From the NCBI RefSeq assembly GCF_041260155.1, contig NC_091929.1, positions 42,134,244 through 42,198,243 on the forward strand: a DNA stretch of 64,000 bases, in the 5' to 3' direction. Position 1 is the stretch's first letter. Every line of letters begins with the position of its first letter. The notes under the pieces are model-generated. The model saw nothing but the letters and a program-made list of their open reading frames with translations. It did not search any database and was not told where the DNA came from. The stretch comes from Ptychodera flava (lineage: Eukaryota; Hemichordata; Enteropneusta; Ptychoderidae). Of the stretch, positions 11,543 to 22,345 are shown in pieces. The translations under genes were made by a program, and so were the position numbers.

Positions 11543-12268
11543 CACACCGAGGACAGTAGCAAGTACACGGCACAATACGCCATTTGTACTTTCAGAATCG
11601 GTGTGCTTGCAAGCAAGAGGCCCAGGGTGATCTTTAACTACCCCCCCCCCCCCCCCGACTGGAAATTGACTGAAATATACAAATTTCGCATGACGTGGTT
11701 CACAAAAATCTTCATCAAGTTTCCATCCGCATTTTGGGCTGAAAATGAATGGATACTTTATGCCGACAATCGTCGCGGTTACTACCCAGTCTTCGGAAAT
11801 CTTAACGCTGCAATCCCAAACACACTGCTGCTTATCGTGGTTGGTGAAGAATCTCGTAGAATTGAAGGTCAGAATGATGACAAAACGAAAGACGAAATTA
11901 TGACGATACTTAGGAAAATTTACAAGGAGAAAACTAAAGACCCTGAAGATATCTATGTGACCAAATGGGGTATGGATCCTTTACAATATGGAAGTTTCAG
12001 CAATTGGCCGCCAGAAGTCTCTGAAGAGTGCTACAGGAATCTGCAAGCTCCGGTAGGGAGGTTACACTTTGCCGGTGAGGCCACTCATGAGAAGTACAAC
12101 GGCTACCTCCAGGGGGCGTACCTGACAGGTCAAGAGCAGGCCAAATTAGTCCTCCAAGCTTTGTGCGGTAGCCACCAACTTGGTGCTGTGTGCGGTAGTC
12201 AAAAATTAGACTCCACCTACTCGTTTGTTTTCCTTCTTGTCGCCATTCATGTTTGTCAAATATTTTAG
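11543..12268 (+). pseudogene. Secreted polyamine oxidase A, C-terminal part
   Basis: Continues PAO A after the insertion, in a frame open to the stop at 12,268. It contains the catalytic WFTKIFIKFP segment, whose Lys is the flavin-N5 lysine of this family (Phe stands where PAO D and maize PAO have Tyr). It also has RRGYYPVFGNL, EESRRIE, YGSFSNWP and the FAD-binding end FAGEATHEKYNGY...GAYLTG. A 16-C homopolymer at 11,641-11,656 replaces an FEPKLP-like segment with polyproline but keeps frame. A small tandem duplication near 12,165-12,215 (repeating GTGTGCGGTAG) lengthens the tail relative to PAO C. The C-terminus ends in a hydrophobic stretch (FVFLLVAIHV), compatible with a GPI signal or membrane anchor. 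Confidence 0.8.
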
Positions 12269-12516
12269 AAAGCTGTCTAGTATGGAACTATTTGGTTTCT
12301 TATAGTTTTCAGTCCATGCAATTCTTAGCGCACTTTTTTTCTAAACGGCAACCCTTAACTTGGTCACATCCCAAAATAATAGTGATTATACGAAAATGCC
12401 TAATTTTTGAACTCCATCACGATATTTGATTTGAAAAATGTGTAACAGAACACACTAAGTACTTTTTAGCCATATGTATATATGGCAATGGAAGCTATTC
12501 TTATAGGCTAGGGAAA

Positions 12517-12604
12517 TGTCTGTATGTATGTATGTCTGTATGTCTGTATGTCTGTATGTCTGTGTGTCTGTATGTCTGTATGTCTGTATGTCTGTATGTC
12601 TGTC
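12517..12604. repeat. (TGTATGTC)n microsatellite
   Basis: About eleven copies of an 8-bp unit, TGTATGTC, with small variants. Open frames over it are compositional artefacts. Confidence 0.9.
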
Positions 12605-13139
12605 CGTCAACATCAAAAACTCCAAAACCGCTGTACATTTCATCTTGATATTTGGTGTGTACATGGATGATGGGCTGTAGATGAGATTTTGTTCAAATGA
12701 AGTTGTCATTGCCAAAAATATGCAAATTAAGTGAAAAAATGTAAAAACAGTCAAAATTGAAAAAACTCAATAACCACTGAGCAGATTACATGAAAAATTA
12801 GCATGTAAGTACTTTGGGCTAACATGAAATGATTGTGCAAATCTTGGGTCAGTATCTTGGACTTGCTATTTTTCATGAATTTTTTTGTAATTTTCTCCCA
12901 TTTTTGGTCAAAAAAATCTCTTCTCTGAAACCACAAGTCCGATTGATTTGAAACTTGGTGTGGAAGTGCATATGAGTGACCTTTCCCAAATTTGGGCAAA
13001 TCGTGTTGAAATTTGCGTATTTTTAGTTTACACGTCCATAGACATCCCATGTATAAGGCGGATCTCCATAGACTCCCATGTATAAGGCCACGAAAAATAA
13101 AAATTTAGTTTCTCATATTGCAAAAAGGATGTAGTGACA

Positions 13140-14345
13140 CAATTTTTAGTCCCCGTGGATGAAGTCCAGTGGACTTATAGATTGGGTCATGTCCGTCTGT
13201 TCGTCCATCCGTGAGTCCATCCGTTCATGCAGATATCTCGGATATTTTGACAAAATGTCACGTGACCTTAGTGACCTTTGACCTGAAATATACATATTTG
13301 TCCATTACTCAGTAACCACAAGTGGTACACCCTTCATATATGGTATGATTGGACACCTTATGACGCCCATATTGTACCTCATTAATTATGCACATATCTA
13401 ATTTGAGCGAGCCAATAGAGCTAGAGGTCTGATTTTTGGTATATAGGGATAACTTAGCAAAACAATTTTTTTGACAAAATGTCAAGTGACCTCGGTGACC
13501 TTTGACCTCAAATATACATATTTGTCCATAACTCAGTAACCACAAGTGCTACACCCTTCATGTATGGTATGATGGGACACCTTATGACGCCACATATTGT
13601 ACTTCATTTATTATGCGCCTATCTAATTTTGAGCGAGCCAATAGAGCTAGAGGTCTGATTTTTGGTACATAGGATAACTTAGCAATACAATTTTTTTGAC
13701 AAAATATCGCGTGACCTCGGTGACCTTTGACCTCAAATATACATATTTGTCCATAACTCAGTAACCACAAGTGCTACACCCTTCATATTGGTATGATTGG
13801 ACACCTTATGACACCACATACTGTACCTCAATAATTATGCACATATCTCATTCTGAGCAAGCCAATAGAGCTGGATGTCTGATTTTTGGTATATAGGATA
13901 ACTATAGGAGAGAAATTTTTTTGACCAAATGTCATGTGACCTCGATGACCTTTTACCTAAAATATATGTTTATGTCAATAAATAAGTAACCACAAGTGCT
14001 ATGTCCTTTGTATTTAGTAGGATGGGAGACCTTATGACAACACATGCTTTACGTCATTAATTATGTACACATCTAATTCTGGGCAAGCGAATAGAGCTAG
14101 AGATCTGATTTTTTGGCATATAGGGATTAATTAGCAATATAATTTTTTTTTCAAAATGTCATGTGACCTCGATGACCTTTGACCTTGATTATACATATAT
14201 ATGCATATATCAGTAACCACAAGTTCTATACCCTCCAATTTTGATAGGATATTAGACCTTAAGATGTCACATCTTGTACCTCATTTATTATGCGCATATG
14301 TATTTCTTGGCTGGCCAATACTGCTAGAGGTCTGATCTTTTTTCC
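13140..14345. repeat. ~230-bp tandem array, about five units
   Basis: The phrase GTGACCTTTGACCT or its variants recurs near 13,262, 13,493, 13,722, 13,950 and 14,176. It is followed each time by CAGTAACCACAAG, CTTATGAC and AGAGCTAGAGGTCTGAT. Divergence rises toward the right-hand units. There is no coding potential. Confidence 0.85.
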
Positions 14346-14750
14346 CGATTTAGAACCATAACTTAGACATGCCTCATGTGTTTCAAATTGGGAACAACGA
14401 CATAGACCTATGTGCCCATAGATCTCAACATATACACTCCAGTGATACTTCTTATTGACCACATTTTCTGCCCCATCAAGACTAATACTCCTATTACAAG
14501 TGGGGACTATGTCATTGGAAATGACTTGTTGAGTTAATGGTTGTATCACAGTATTCGATATATCTAATTCTGTATTTTTTCCATTTTATATTCTGAATAA
14601 ATACATTAAACATATTTCACTGTCTCCAGTACATTACATTTAAGTATTTTCACTTCATGCACTTTATCCCTTTCACACATGTTCAAATATCTGACCAGAG
14701 AACAAACACTAAATAGTCCAGGATGGGAGCTACAGTGTCATTGACGCTAT

Positions 14751-16560
14751 TTTTTGCCACTTAGCGACATGCAAATTGTATATTATTTGTGCATTTCACC
14801 AGCCACCCTTACACACTAAACGTTCGGAGTTGATCATTAACTAATTTGGCGCGAAAAGTGGGACATTGACAAGGTCTCAACCTCTTTGACAAGCAAAAGA
14901 GATTACAATTTCTTCTTGTGATTGATTGACAATGAGATGAAAAAATTGCTTTTATGCATGGCATTTTTGATGAGAACTAGTTCCAATCAATGAATCCGGA
15001 GAAGAACTTCGACTCAGACTGTCTTTCGCTGTACCGGTAATCACCTACTTTTGTCAGGTTTGTGTCAAAATGCCAGAGACAGAATTTTTTAAACACAAGT
15101 GTAAAATATAAAAACGAATAAAAAATAGAAGTAAAATGACATGAAAAATCACATGCATACATACGTTAGCCTACTTAGTACCTATAAACGACATATAGGA
15201 GATGTTATATTTAAGAAATATGTTTTTGAATCCTGAGATCAAAATATTTTCGACTTGTTTTCCGAAAATATTCAAAAATATTGGTTATTATATTTCCACA
15301 TTACAACGATACATGTATTCAGTGTTTAATCATTTCAATATATTCATATCATTTCAGTAAATTCTGAGTATATCTGTTGGAATACTTTTTAAGTGTCTAT
15401 TACTTGCCAATATGTCTGTTGTGTCAAGGAATTCAAAAAAAATAATAAATCCACCTTTTTCCTTCTCTGGTCTCGTAAGGGTTGCCATAGTGACCAACTG
15501 AGAGATAGATCATCACCTTCTTTCGATTAAAATGAAGTTTTCATCGCCTCGCTTTTATGAAACTCGAAAATTTATTTTTTCTTTAGTAAGTTTACTTAGT
15601 GGGATACTGGATATTTAAATTTCAAAGGTTGGTATATTTAAGGTATTTTGTTTCTGTAGTACCAAATTTGCATGTTGACCTGTGATTTTTATCATCGATC
15701 TCGCACATCAAGAATAGTCTAAAGTTCCCACTGGAACGTTTGAGAAAATGTTTTTAAATGTTTGCATTTCAAGGCACGTATTTCCTCAAAAAACACTTCA
15801 TCGAATTGAAAGACATTTTAATCCACCGAATTTGACCAGTCTCGGAGTAGACTAGCACAACACCGTAGCATTGTTGATAGTATGCAATAAGGCGTTTGCT
15901 ATGGCAAAGGCATGGTTGAAGAATGACAACTTGGCCACTTATCCTTACGGTATTTCTGAGGGTGCCTTTAGTGATGAACGAATGCAAGCATACCCCTTAA
16001 GACAGTCTTAAATATCATTGTTGTCCAGCTACGGCCTTATCATGCTTATGTTTTTCAGCTTTGAAAGGCGCCAAAATTCTGTTAACATCCCTGTAGATGT
16101 AATTATGCGTCGAAGCATATTCTCTGACGACTTGAGGGCTTGGGGGAGAATCAGTCCCGAATACTTCCCTTTTGGACAGCTAAAATTATAAAGCACTTCA
16201 CAACAAGTTCAGGTAAATGAGTGGGCGGTCAAAAGTCCACATTGTTCGCCGACATTTTCTACAAAAGGTATGATAGGTCAAAAGTGCTGGTGTGGGGTCA
16301 AAAGTCGCCCTACAGGTAAACCAGGAGTCAGAAGTTTACATGTTGTAAAAATTTCCGCGGTCAAAAGTCTGTATGAGTCTGTGAGATCCTGATGATGAGG
16401 TGAAATGGGGATCGACACCGCGGTACATAGTGGCAGTGCTCACTCTCCCGACCCGAAGATGGCCGTGCCCATGTCTTCACAGAGTTTGCAATAAACTCAG
16501 TTTCACAATATTGTACTTAGTGGAAACTGTGGATAAATATTCATAAATCAAAAGTTACGA
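14751..16560. other. Duplicated 3' flank of PAO A and decayed sequence
   Basis: 14,750-15,640 matches 27,480-28,260 downstream of PAO C, marking the far side of the duplicated unit. 16,105-16,206 is repeated imperfectly at 16,575-16,680 (CAGTCCCGA, TATAAAGCACTT, ACAACAAGTTC). No gene is seen. Confidence 0.55.
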
Positions 16561-16697
16561 TCTTCCATTATTGACGGCCGGATTGGGGGGATGGGCACTC
16601 AGTCCCGAGTACTTTGTCCTTTGGTCAACTATAAAAACTATAAAGCACTTGACAACAAGTTCCGGTAAATTAGAGGGTGGTCAAAGGTCCACAACTT

Positions 16698-16806
16698 TGA
16701 TGGCCGACAAAAACATGACACATTTTATCATTCTTGACTGCAGCGATAAAATTGGCGGACGTCTAAAGTCCCACGATTTTAAAGTCCGATAAGTCTTAGG
16801 AGAGGA
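16698..16806 (+). pseudogene. Polyamine oxidase fragment
   Basis: The translation from 16,701 reads ADKNMTHFIILDCSDK then IGGRLKSHDF. This matches the FAD-ribose/GGR segment of PAO A (DKNMTDFIILEGSDQIGGRLKSLDF) almost residue for residue. Homology fades after about 16,806, and neither the upstream GAGVSG nor the downstream core is present. A relic of a further PAO copy; clearly non-functional. Confidence 0.75.
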
Positions 16807-16934
16807 AAAAAGTGAAAAAAAAACAAATGAGATATTTTCTACCGATATATGTAATCACTTCCAAAATCAATCAATGAAAAACTCTACAGCGAGAAGAAGT
16901 CCTGTGGTTGGCTAGTTGGCGAAATTGAGAAATG

Positions 16935-17147
16935 AACACGATTGGAAGTAATTTGGGATAATTGGATGGTGAAGTAATGTATGTTTAATCTGTAAATGTA
17001 AGCTCATCTGCTTTTCCTTATACATCATACACTTACTTTTATGAGTAATTTGTAATATTGCAACAATCAGCTGTACGGCACCTACCACTTTTGAGAAATT
17101 TGAAAAATATGAAAATCCAATTATCCCAAATTAGTTTCAATCGTGTT
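16935..17147. mobile_element. 213-bp MITE, TIR AACACGATTGGAA
   Basis: The inverted ends AACACGATTGGAAGTAATTT and its complement are about 33 bp long, with a second copy of exactly equal length at 39,715-39,927 in the opposite orientation. Non-coding. Confidence 0.85.
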
Positions 17148-17285
17148 AATGGTGAAATCACGAAATCGAAAAATGGTGATATATGGCGACATAGAAACTA
17201 AATTGATAAAATAAGCGAGGAATGGAAAACTTCAGACCGTAAATATATTTTCTGATGTCAGTTCGATCACATATTATCTCCGAGT

Positions 17286-17540
17286 ATGCTGGCACCTCAT
17301 GTAAGGCGACCATTTTCGACCATGTTTCTTTTACAAAGTTATGTGTATCAGCATCACGGAGGTGGAAGCAGTAGAATCGGATTCACGTTTGACGAAATGG
17401 TTCTAACATTGGCTTTCTTAAGTTCTAAGGAAGATACTGAAGGATTTGAAGCGTTTCTGGAAGATGTAAAAACCTTTCCACCAAGATCCTATATCGACGT
17501 CGTTCAAAAATACAAGCTTATCGAGTTTATTCGCTCTTAG
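17286..17540 (+). other. Unidentified exon-like open frame (84 codons)
   Basis: The frame encodes a protein-like sequence with a mixed hydrophobic/acidic pattern (FDEMVLTLAFLSS, GFEAFLEDVKTFPP, YIDVVQKYKLIEF). The GFE-FL--VK--PP spacing loosely recalls the PAO segment RGFDIFLQEMKKALPP, so a very diverged PAO remnant is possible. It could equally be the last exon of an unknown gene or chance. No start context or splice evidence decides it. Confidence 0.25.
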
Positions 17541-18029
17541 GATTCTCGAACAAAATGATATGTCATGATTCAATGGTGATGTTGAAAAAGGTATGTTATA
17601 AAAGACAGTGTTGAAACTCCTCTGAATATGTTGATATGCAAATCATACACAGGTCGTTCATACAGTAGAACGCCATCAAAGGCTAAACATACTGTTGAAA
17701 CAATGAGTTCTTCGGTTTTAAATGTTCTCTTTACTGTATATTGGCAAAACATCAAACAATGACGAGAAGACTGTTCCCGCTTGTCGAAAATCACATGTAA
17801 ACGACACTTCAGCTGAAAAACCTAAAGATTCTTTCCAAATCGAAAATATGAATTTAATCTTAGTTGTATAATTATATAGGCCAACGTCCAAGTAAATTTT
17901 CGAAGTGTTAGATTCTAAGTATAGCTGTAACAGCTTCAGCGTTTTGTGACAGTATGAGGGTAAAAAATCACCACTCTCTTATTTTGGCCGGGATTCAAAT
18001 TTCCGTTGACATATGGCCCACAGCGAAAT

Positions 18030-20075
18030 GAGTCTTTAAAATAATTCCTTGGAACCTGTATACCAAATATCAAAGCTATTGACTTGCAGTTTTTGAGAAA
18101 CAAATTTTTCGACCATAAAGGGCAAAAATTGCCCCAAAAATACAAAATTACAGATATCATCAGAAACTCAATATATATTACTAAGTTCATCTGTAGAAAA
18201 CTGTATACCAAATTTCAAAGCTATCAGATAATTACTTTTGGAAATACATGTTTTTTGACCAAAAATGGTAAGAATTGCTCCAAAAAAAACAAAATTACAG
18301 GTATCATCAGAAATTCAACATATTATTACTAAGTTCATCTGTAGAAAACTGTATACCAAATTTCAAAGCTATCAGATAATTAGTTTTAGAAATACATGTT
18401 TTTTGACCAAAAATGGTAAAAATTGCTCCAAAAATACAAAATTACAGGTATCATCAGAAATTCAACATATTATTACTAAGTTCATCTCTAGAAAACTGTA
18501 TATCAAATTTCAAAGCTATCGGACCCATATTTTTTGTTTGACCAAAAATGGCAAAAAATTGCCCCAAAAATTCAAAATTGCAGATTTCATCATAATTTCA
18601 ATAAATATCATTAAGTTCATCTAAAGAAACCTGTAAACCAAATTCCAAAGCTATCAGATGAGTAGTTTTGGAAAAACATATTTTTTGACCAAAAATAGCA
18701 AAAATTGTACCAAGAATACAAAATTACAGATATCATCAGAAACTCAATATATATTACTAAGTTCATCTGTAGAAAACTGTATACCAAATTTCAAAGCTAT
18801 CAGATAATTACTTTTGGAAATACACATTTTTTGACCAAAAATGGTAAAAATTGCTCCAAAAATACAAAATTACAGATTTCATCAGAAATTCAATATATAT
18901 TACTAAGTTCATCTGTAGAAACCTGTATACCAACTTTCAAAGCTATCAGACCCATACTTTCTGTTTGACCAAAAATGGCAAAATATTGCCCCAAAAATTC
19001 AAAATTGCAGATTTCATCATAATTTCAATAAATATCATTAAGTTCATCTAAATAAACCTGTAAACCAAATTCCAAAGCTATCAGATGAGTAGTTTTGGAA
19101 AAACATATTTTTTGACCAAAAATAGCAAAAATTGTACCAAGAATACAAAATTACAGATATCATCAGAAACTCAATATATATTACTAAGTTCATCTGTAGA
19201 AAACTGTATACCAAATTTCAAAGCTATCAGATAATTACTTTTGGAAATACATGTTTTTTGACCAAAAATGGTAAGAATTGCTCAAAAAATACAAAATTAC
19301 AGGTATCATCAGAAATTCAACATATTATTACTAAGTTCATCTGTAGAAAAATGTATAACAAATTTCAAAGCTATCAGATAATTAGTTTTGGAAATACATG
19401 TTTTTTGGACCAAAAATGGTAAAAATTGCTCCAAAAATACAAACTTACAGGTATCATCAGAAATTCAACATATTATTACTAAGTTCATCTGTAGAAAACG
19501 GTATACCAAATTTCAAAGCTATCACACCCATATTTTTTGTTTGACCAAAAATGGCAAAAAATTGCCCCAAAAATTCAAAATTGCAGATTTCATCATAATT
19601 TCAATAAATATCACTAAGTTCATCTAAAGAAATCTGTATACCAAATTCCAAAGCTATCAGATAATTAGTTTTGGAAATACATATTTTTTGACCAAAAATG
19701 GCAAAAAATTGCCCCAAAAATACAAAATTACAGATATCATCAGAAACTCAATGTATATTACTAAGTTCATCTGTAGATACCTGTATACCAAATTTCAAAG
19801 CTATCAGACCCGTACATTTTGAGGAACGCATTTTTGACCAAAAATGGCAAAAATTGCCTTAAAATGCAAATATGCATATTTCTGCACAATTTAAACAAAT
19901 CTGAAATAGATCGTCCCTAGGGACCTATGTACCAAATATAAAAGCTAGGTGACTGGTAGTTTTGAAGAAGATTTTTAAAGATTTTTTACCAAAAATGACA
20001 AAAATTTCCGTAAAAATACAAATATGCAAATTTCACCACAATTTGAACAAATCTCACTGAAGTCACCCTATATAA
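18030..20075. repeat. ~145-bp tandem array with higher-order pattern
   Basis: The phrase GACCAAAAATGG recurs about 13-14 times at 134-152 bp spacing (for example 18,259, 18,405, 18,540, 18,832, 18,966, 19,258, 19,690, 19,836). Each monomer also has CAAAGCTATCAGA and TTACTAAGTTCATCTGTAG. Near-identical variants recur about 427 bp apart (the TGTACCAAGAATAC type at 18,700 and 19,130), showing three-monomer higher-order units. Open frames across it are artefacts of periodicity. Confidence 0.9.
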
Positions 20076-20143
20076 TTAGTCCAAATATTGTTGTATGAAA
20101 ATATCGTTATAGAATGAGACTTCTGTCCAGTGTAAATGTTTGC

Positions 20144-20149
20144 TTTATT
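20144..20149 (-). terminator. Poly(A) signal of TRIM-like copy 2
   Basis: AATAAA on the minus strand, 61 bases past the stop codon. Copy 1 has a degenerate AGTAAA at the matching place (about 913). Confidence 0.5.
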
Positions 20150-20209
20150 TTTAGCTATCTTTGGTATAGAAGATTCCCAGCAGGAATAGGACTAAGTCGT
20201 TCTTTACTT

Positions 20210-22162
20210 CTATTGTTTTGGCCATGTGCCATCAGCATTCTTTTCTTCTAAAATGAGAAGTTTACCTAAATATAGTTTGGCATCACGGACAGTGTTATTC
20301 TTTTTACCCAGGAGTTGGTAGGTGTTCCTGTATTTATTCCACACTCGTGTTTCTTTGTCTTCTGATACTTCGAATATTTCACGCATTTTATCTTCTATTT
20401 CACTGATTGTGCTTTCCCTACTGAATTTCCTCATCACAGATACGTCAAGTATTGGGTACTTGCAAAGTTTGAATTCCATAAGATGTACTTCAACTTTAAA
20501 GTTCTTTGAAATACCACCATTTCCGATAACTTTCCTCGCTATTGGTTGTTGGCCAGACACTTTTCCATACCACGAAATAAGCTTTTTCCACCCCACTTCT
20601 GGTACAAGGCTGTAGTCTCTTTCAGCAAGGAGATGTTCTTTCAAATCGCGACTGTTCTCCTTGAACAGTCCAGAATTATCAATAGGACCCGGATAACTGC
20701 TCGGCTCGCCGAAGCGATACAGGTCCCAACTTTCATAGCCAACATACTTCTTCCACTGTTTAAACCATCGGCTACCAACTAGATACCAAGTGTCTCCTCT
20801 CTTCAAAGGAGTCTTCAACAGTTTGCATATTGTCTTTTTCTGTATGTACATGTCGACATCCACTTGTTGACACTGATCTGGGCTGTCAATGGAATCATCA
20901 TCTTCGTCAGTGGTGTCATCGGTTTCACTGGTATAACAGTCGTTGACGTTGCCACAGGAATTACTTGCACCATGGCTCTCGTATCGGAGTTTATTATCAG
21001 CAATTGCGAAGCTTGCATCCGACTGTGTCTGAAGTTGCAGAGGGCTACTTTTGAAATCTCCGATGGACAGATGCTTGACCTCTATTTTTTCCAACGCCAT
21101 TTCAAAGTTTTTCTCTTTTTGGAACTTTGGAAATTCAATATTCGTTTGAGTGTCGACATTTGAGTAGTTCACACTTTCGACTTCTGATATCACTGATCTC
21201 TGTCTTGCTATGATGATTGTTGGTGATTGCTGCATAAAGTCTTCCAAGCTAGACATCACAGAAGATACCTGATCAATATCCCACTCAATACATTCCAGAT
21301 GACTTGACATATTTGGAATGATTTGTGCATACTGTGTCTGCAAGTATTCTAATTTGTTGGTTTTATCTGTGTTTATCTGGCGTTTCATAGCTTCAAACAT
21401 TTCTGTTACTTTTTGAAGAAGAGTTTTTGAACAATCTTCAATTTTCTTGGTTTCGTTGTTAAGAGTTGCTTGTAACATTTCCGTTTTACACTTGATGTTG
21501 TTTCTGCTCTCAACAGCCTGTTCATGTTTCGTCTTCAAATCTGTCAGACAACTCTGTAATTTGCTTCGTGCATCTTGCAAAGCGACTTCCAGACAAACAT
21601 GGCTATGTTGCGCATGATCAAACACCGAACACTCCAGACAAACGATGCCCTGGCAATCAGAGCAATATATCTTCTGCTCATCTGTGTGTACTGTACATTG
21701 TTCTTCAACTTTGAACTTCGTTGATTCATACTCCGCTAAAGTCATCAGTTTATGTCCCCTTGTCGCTTTCACTTTAGCGTGAAATTTTCCACAGCCATCA
21801 CATAAATTAGCAGCGCAAACGATACACCTAATTGCTGCTGTCTTTTCTTCACATCCATCGCAAACTAACCCGCCATCTTCACCCGTTGTACTTCTTTCCT
21901 CCAGAAATGTCACAAAAGCATTCACCGAAAGACACTTCGGAATGGCCAGCACGCCCTCAGCCGGAAGTCGATACACGACGCGACAGGCCGGACATTTTAG
22001 TGTTTTTTTACCCTCACTGAGTTGAATGAGACATTCTCTGCAATAATAATGCTGACATGGGAGTACCCTGGCATCCTTGAAACGTCCAAGACAAATCTGG
22101 CACGTTAGATGTTCTTCCTCAAGGTCGCAGAATACATTTGATTCCGTTCCAACGCTGGCCAT
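20210..22162 (-). CDS. TRIM-like E3 ligase with USP-type DUSP and UBL domains, copy 2
   Basis: 650 aa in one exon, intact. The ATG at 22,162 (MASVGTESN) aligns with copy 1; the upstream GTG of the open frame is not used. C3HC4 RING: Cys21, Cys24, Cys36, His38, Cys41, Cys44, Cys57, Cys60. B-box 1 spans about 101-137 and B-box 2 about 155-195 (CTVH, CSDC, CLEC, DHAQH). A coiled coil runs to about 300, then an acidic Ser/Asp-rich linker. The DUSP domain is about 440-545 and the UBL about 555-650 (KVEVHLMEFKLC, ETRVWNKY, DGTWP). The C-terminal 200 residues follow the N-terminal region of USP15/USP4 closely, but the cysteine protease domain is absent. Expected activity: E3 ubiquitin ligase, with DUSP-UBL as partner-binding module. 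In USP4/15 this module binds SART3; whether it does here is inference. Confidence 0.88.
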   Translation of the reverse strand: MASVGTESNVFCDLEEEHLTCQICLGRFKDARVLPCQHYYCRECLIQLSEGKKTLKCPACRVVYRLPAEGVLAIPKCLSVNAFVTFLEERSTTGEDGGLVCDGCEEKTAAIRCIVCAANLCDGCGKFHAKVKATRGHKLMTLAEYESTKFKVEEQCTVHTDEQKIYCSDCQGIVCLECSVFDHAQHSHVCLEVALQDARSKLQSCLTDLKTKHEQAVESRNNIKCKTEMLQATLNNETKKIEDCSKTLLQKVTEMFEAMKRQINTDKTNKLEYLQTQYAQIIPNMSSHLECIEWDIDQVSSVMSSLEDFMQQSPTIIIARQRSVISEVESVNYSNVDTQTNIEFPKFQKEKNFEMALEKIEVKHLSIGDFKSSPLQLQTQSDASFAIADNKLRYESHGASNSCGNVNDCYTSETDDTTDEDDDSIDSPDQCQQVDVDMYIQKKTICKLLKTPLKRGDTWYLVGSRWFKQWKKYVGYESWDLYRFGEPSSYPGPIDNSGLFKENSRDLKEHLLAERDYSLVPEVGWKKLISWYGKVSGQQPIARKVIGNGGISKNFKVEVHLMEFKLCKYPILDVSVMRKFSRESTISEIEDKMREIFEVSEDKETRVWNKYRNTYQLLGKKNNTVRDAKLYLGKLLILEEKNADGTWPKQ

Positions 22163-22345
22163 ATCTTCCGCAAGTTCACTGTGCACAGCTGTGTATGTTC
22201 ACCTCGGTCAATCTGTCAAATTTGTAGAGCAACAAAAGGGGGGTTTGGCAAGCATCATTATAACAGAAACATATCAGTGATTATTAAGACGGCTGATGGC
22301 GTGCAAAAAGGTGAGACTATGACACAAAACGTGAACTTACCTGTC
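22163..22345 (-). other. Probable 5'-UTR exon end and intron of TRIM-like copy 2
   Basis: On the minus strand, CAGGACAG followed by GTAAGTTCAC is a strong donor (intron from 22,340). CACAG acceptors lie near 22,179-22,190, giving an intron of about 160 bp just before the start codon. The same layout exists in copy 1 with a GC donor. A spliced leader ahead of an intronless coding region fits a retrocopy that acquired a promoter. Confidence 0.45.

Larger units (their letters stand above)
12470..14750. repeat. 2.3-kb repeat-rich block absent from the sister copy
   Basis: PAO C's 3' flank runs directly from ACACTATGTGC to TAGCGACATGCAAATTG (about 27,470-27,515). Here the same flanks are separated by this block, so it was inserted or expanded after the duplication. 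It holds a TGTATGTC microsatellite, a degenerate stretch (12,605-13,140) and a 230-bp tandem array. No gene. Confidence 0.7.

Noticed and set aside
18084-19627. Series of similar 60-120-codon frames
   Set aside because: Periodic products of the 145-bp tandem array, not a gene family.
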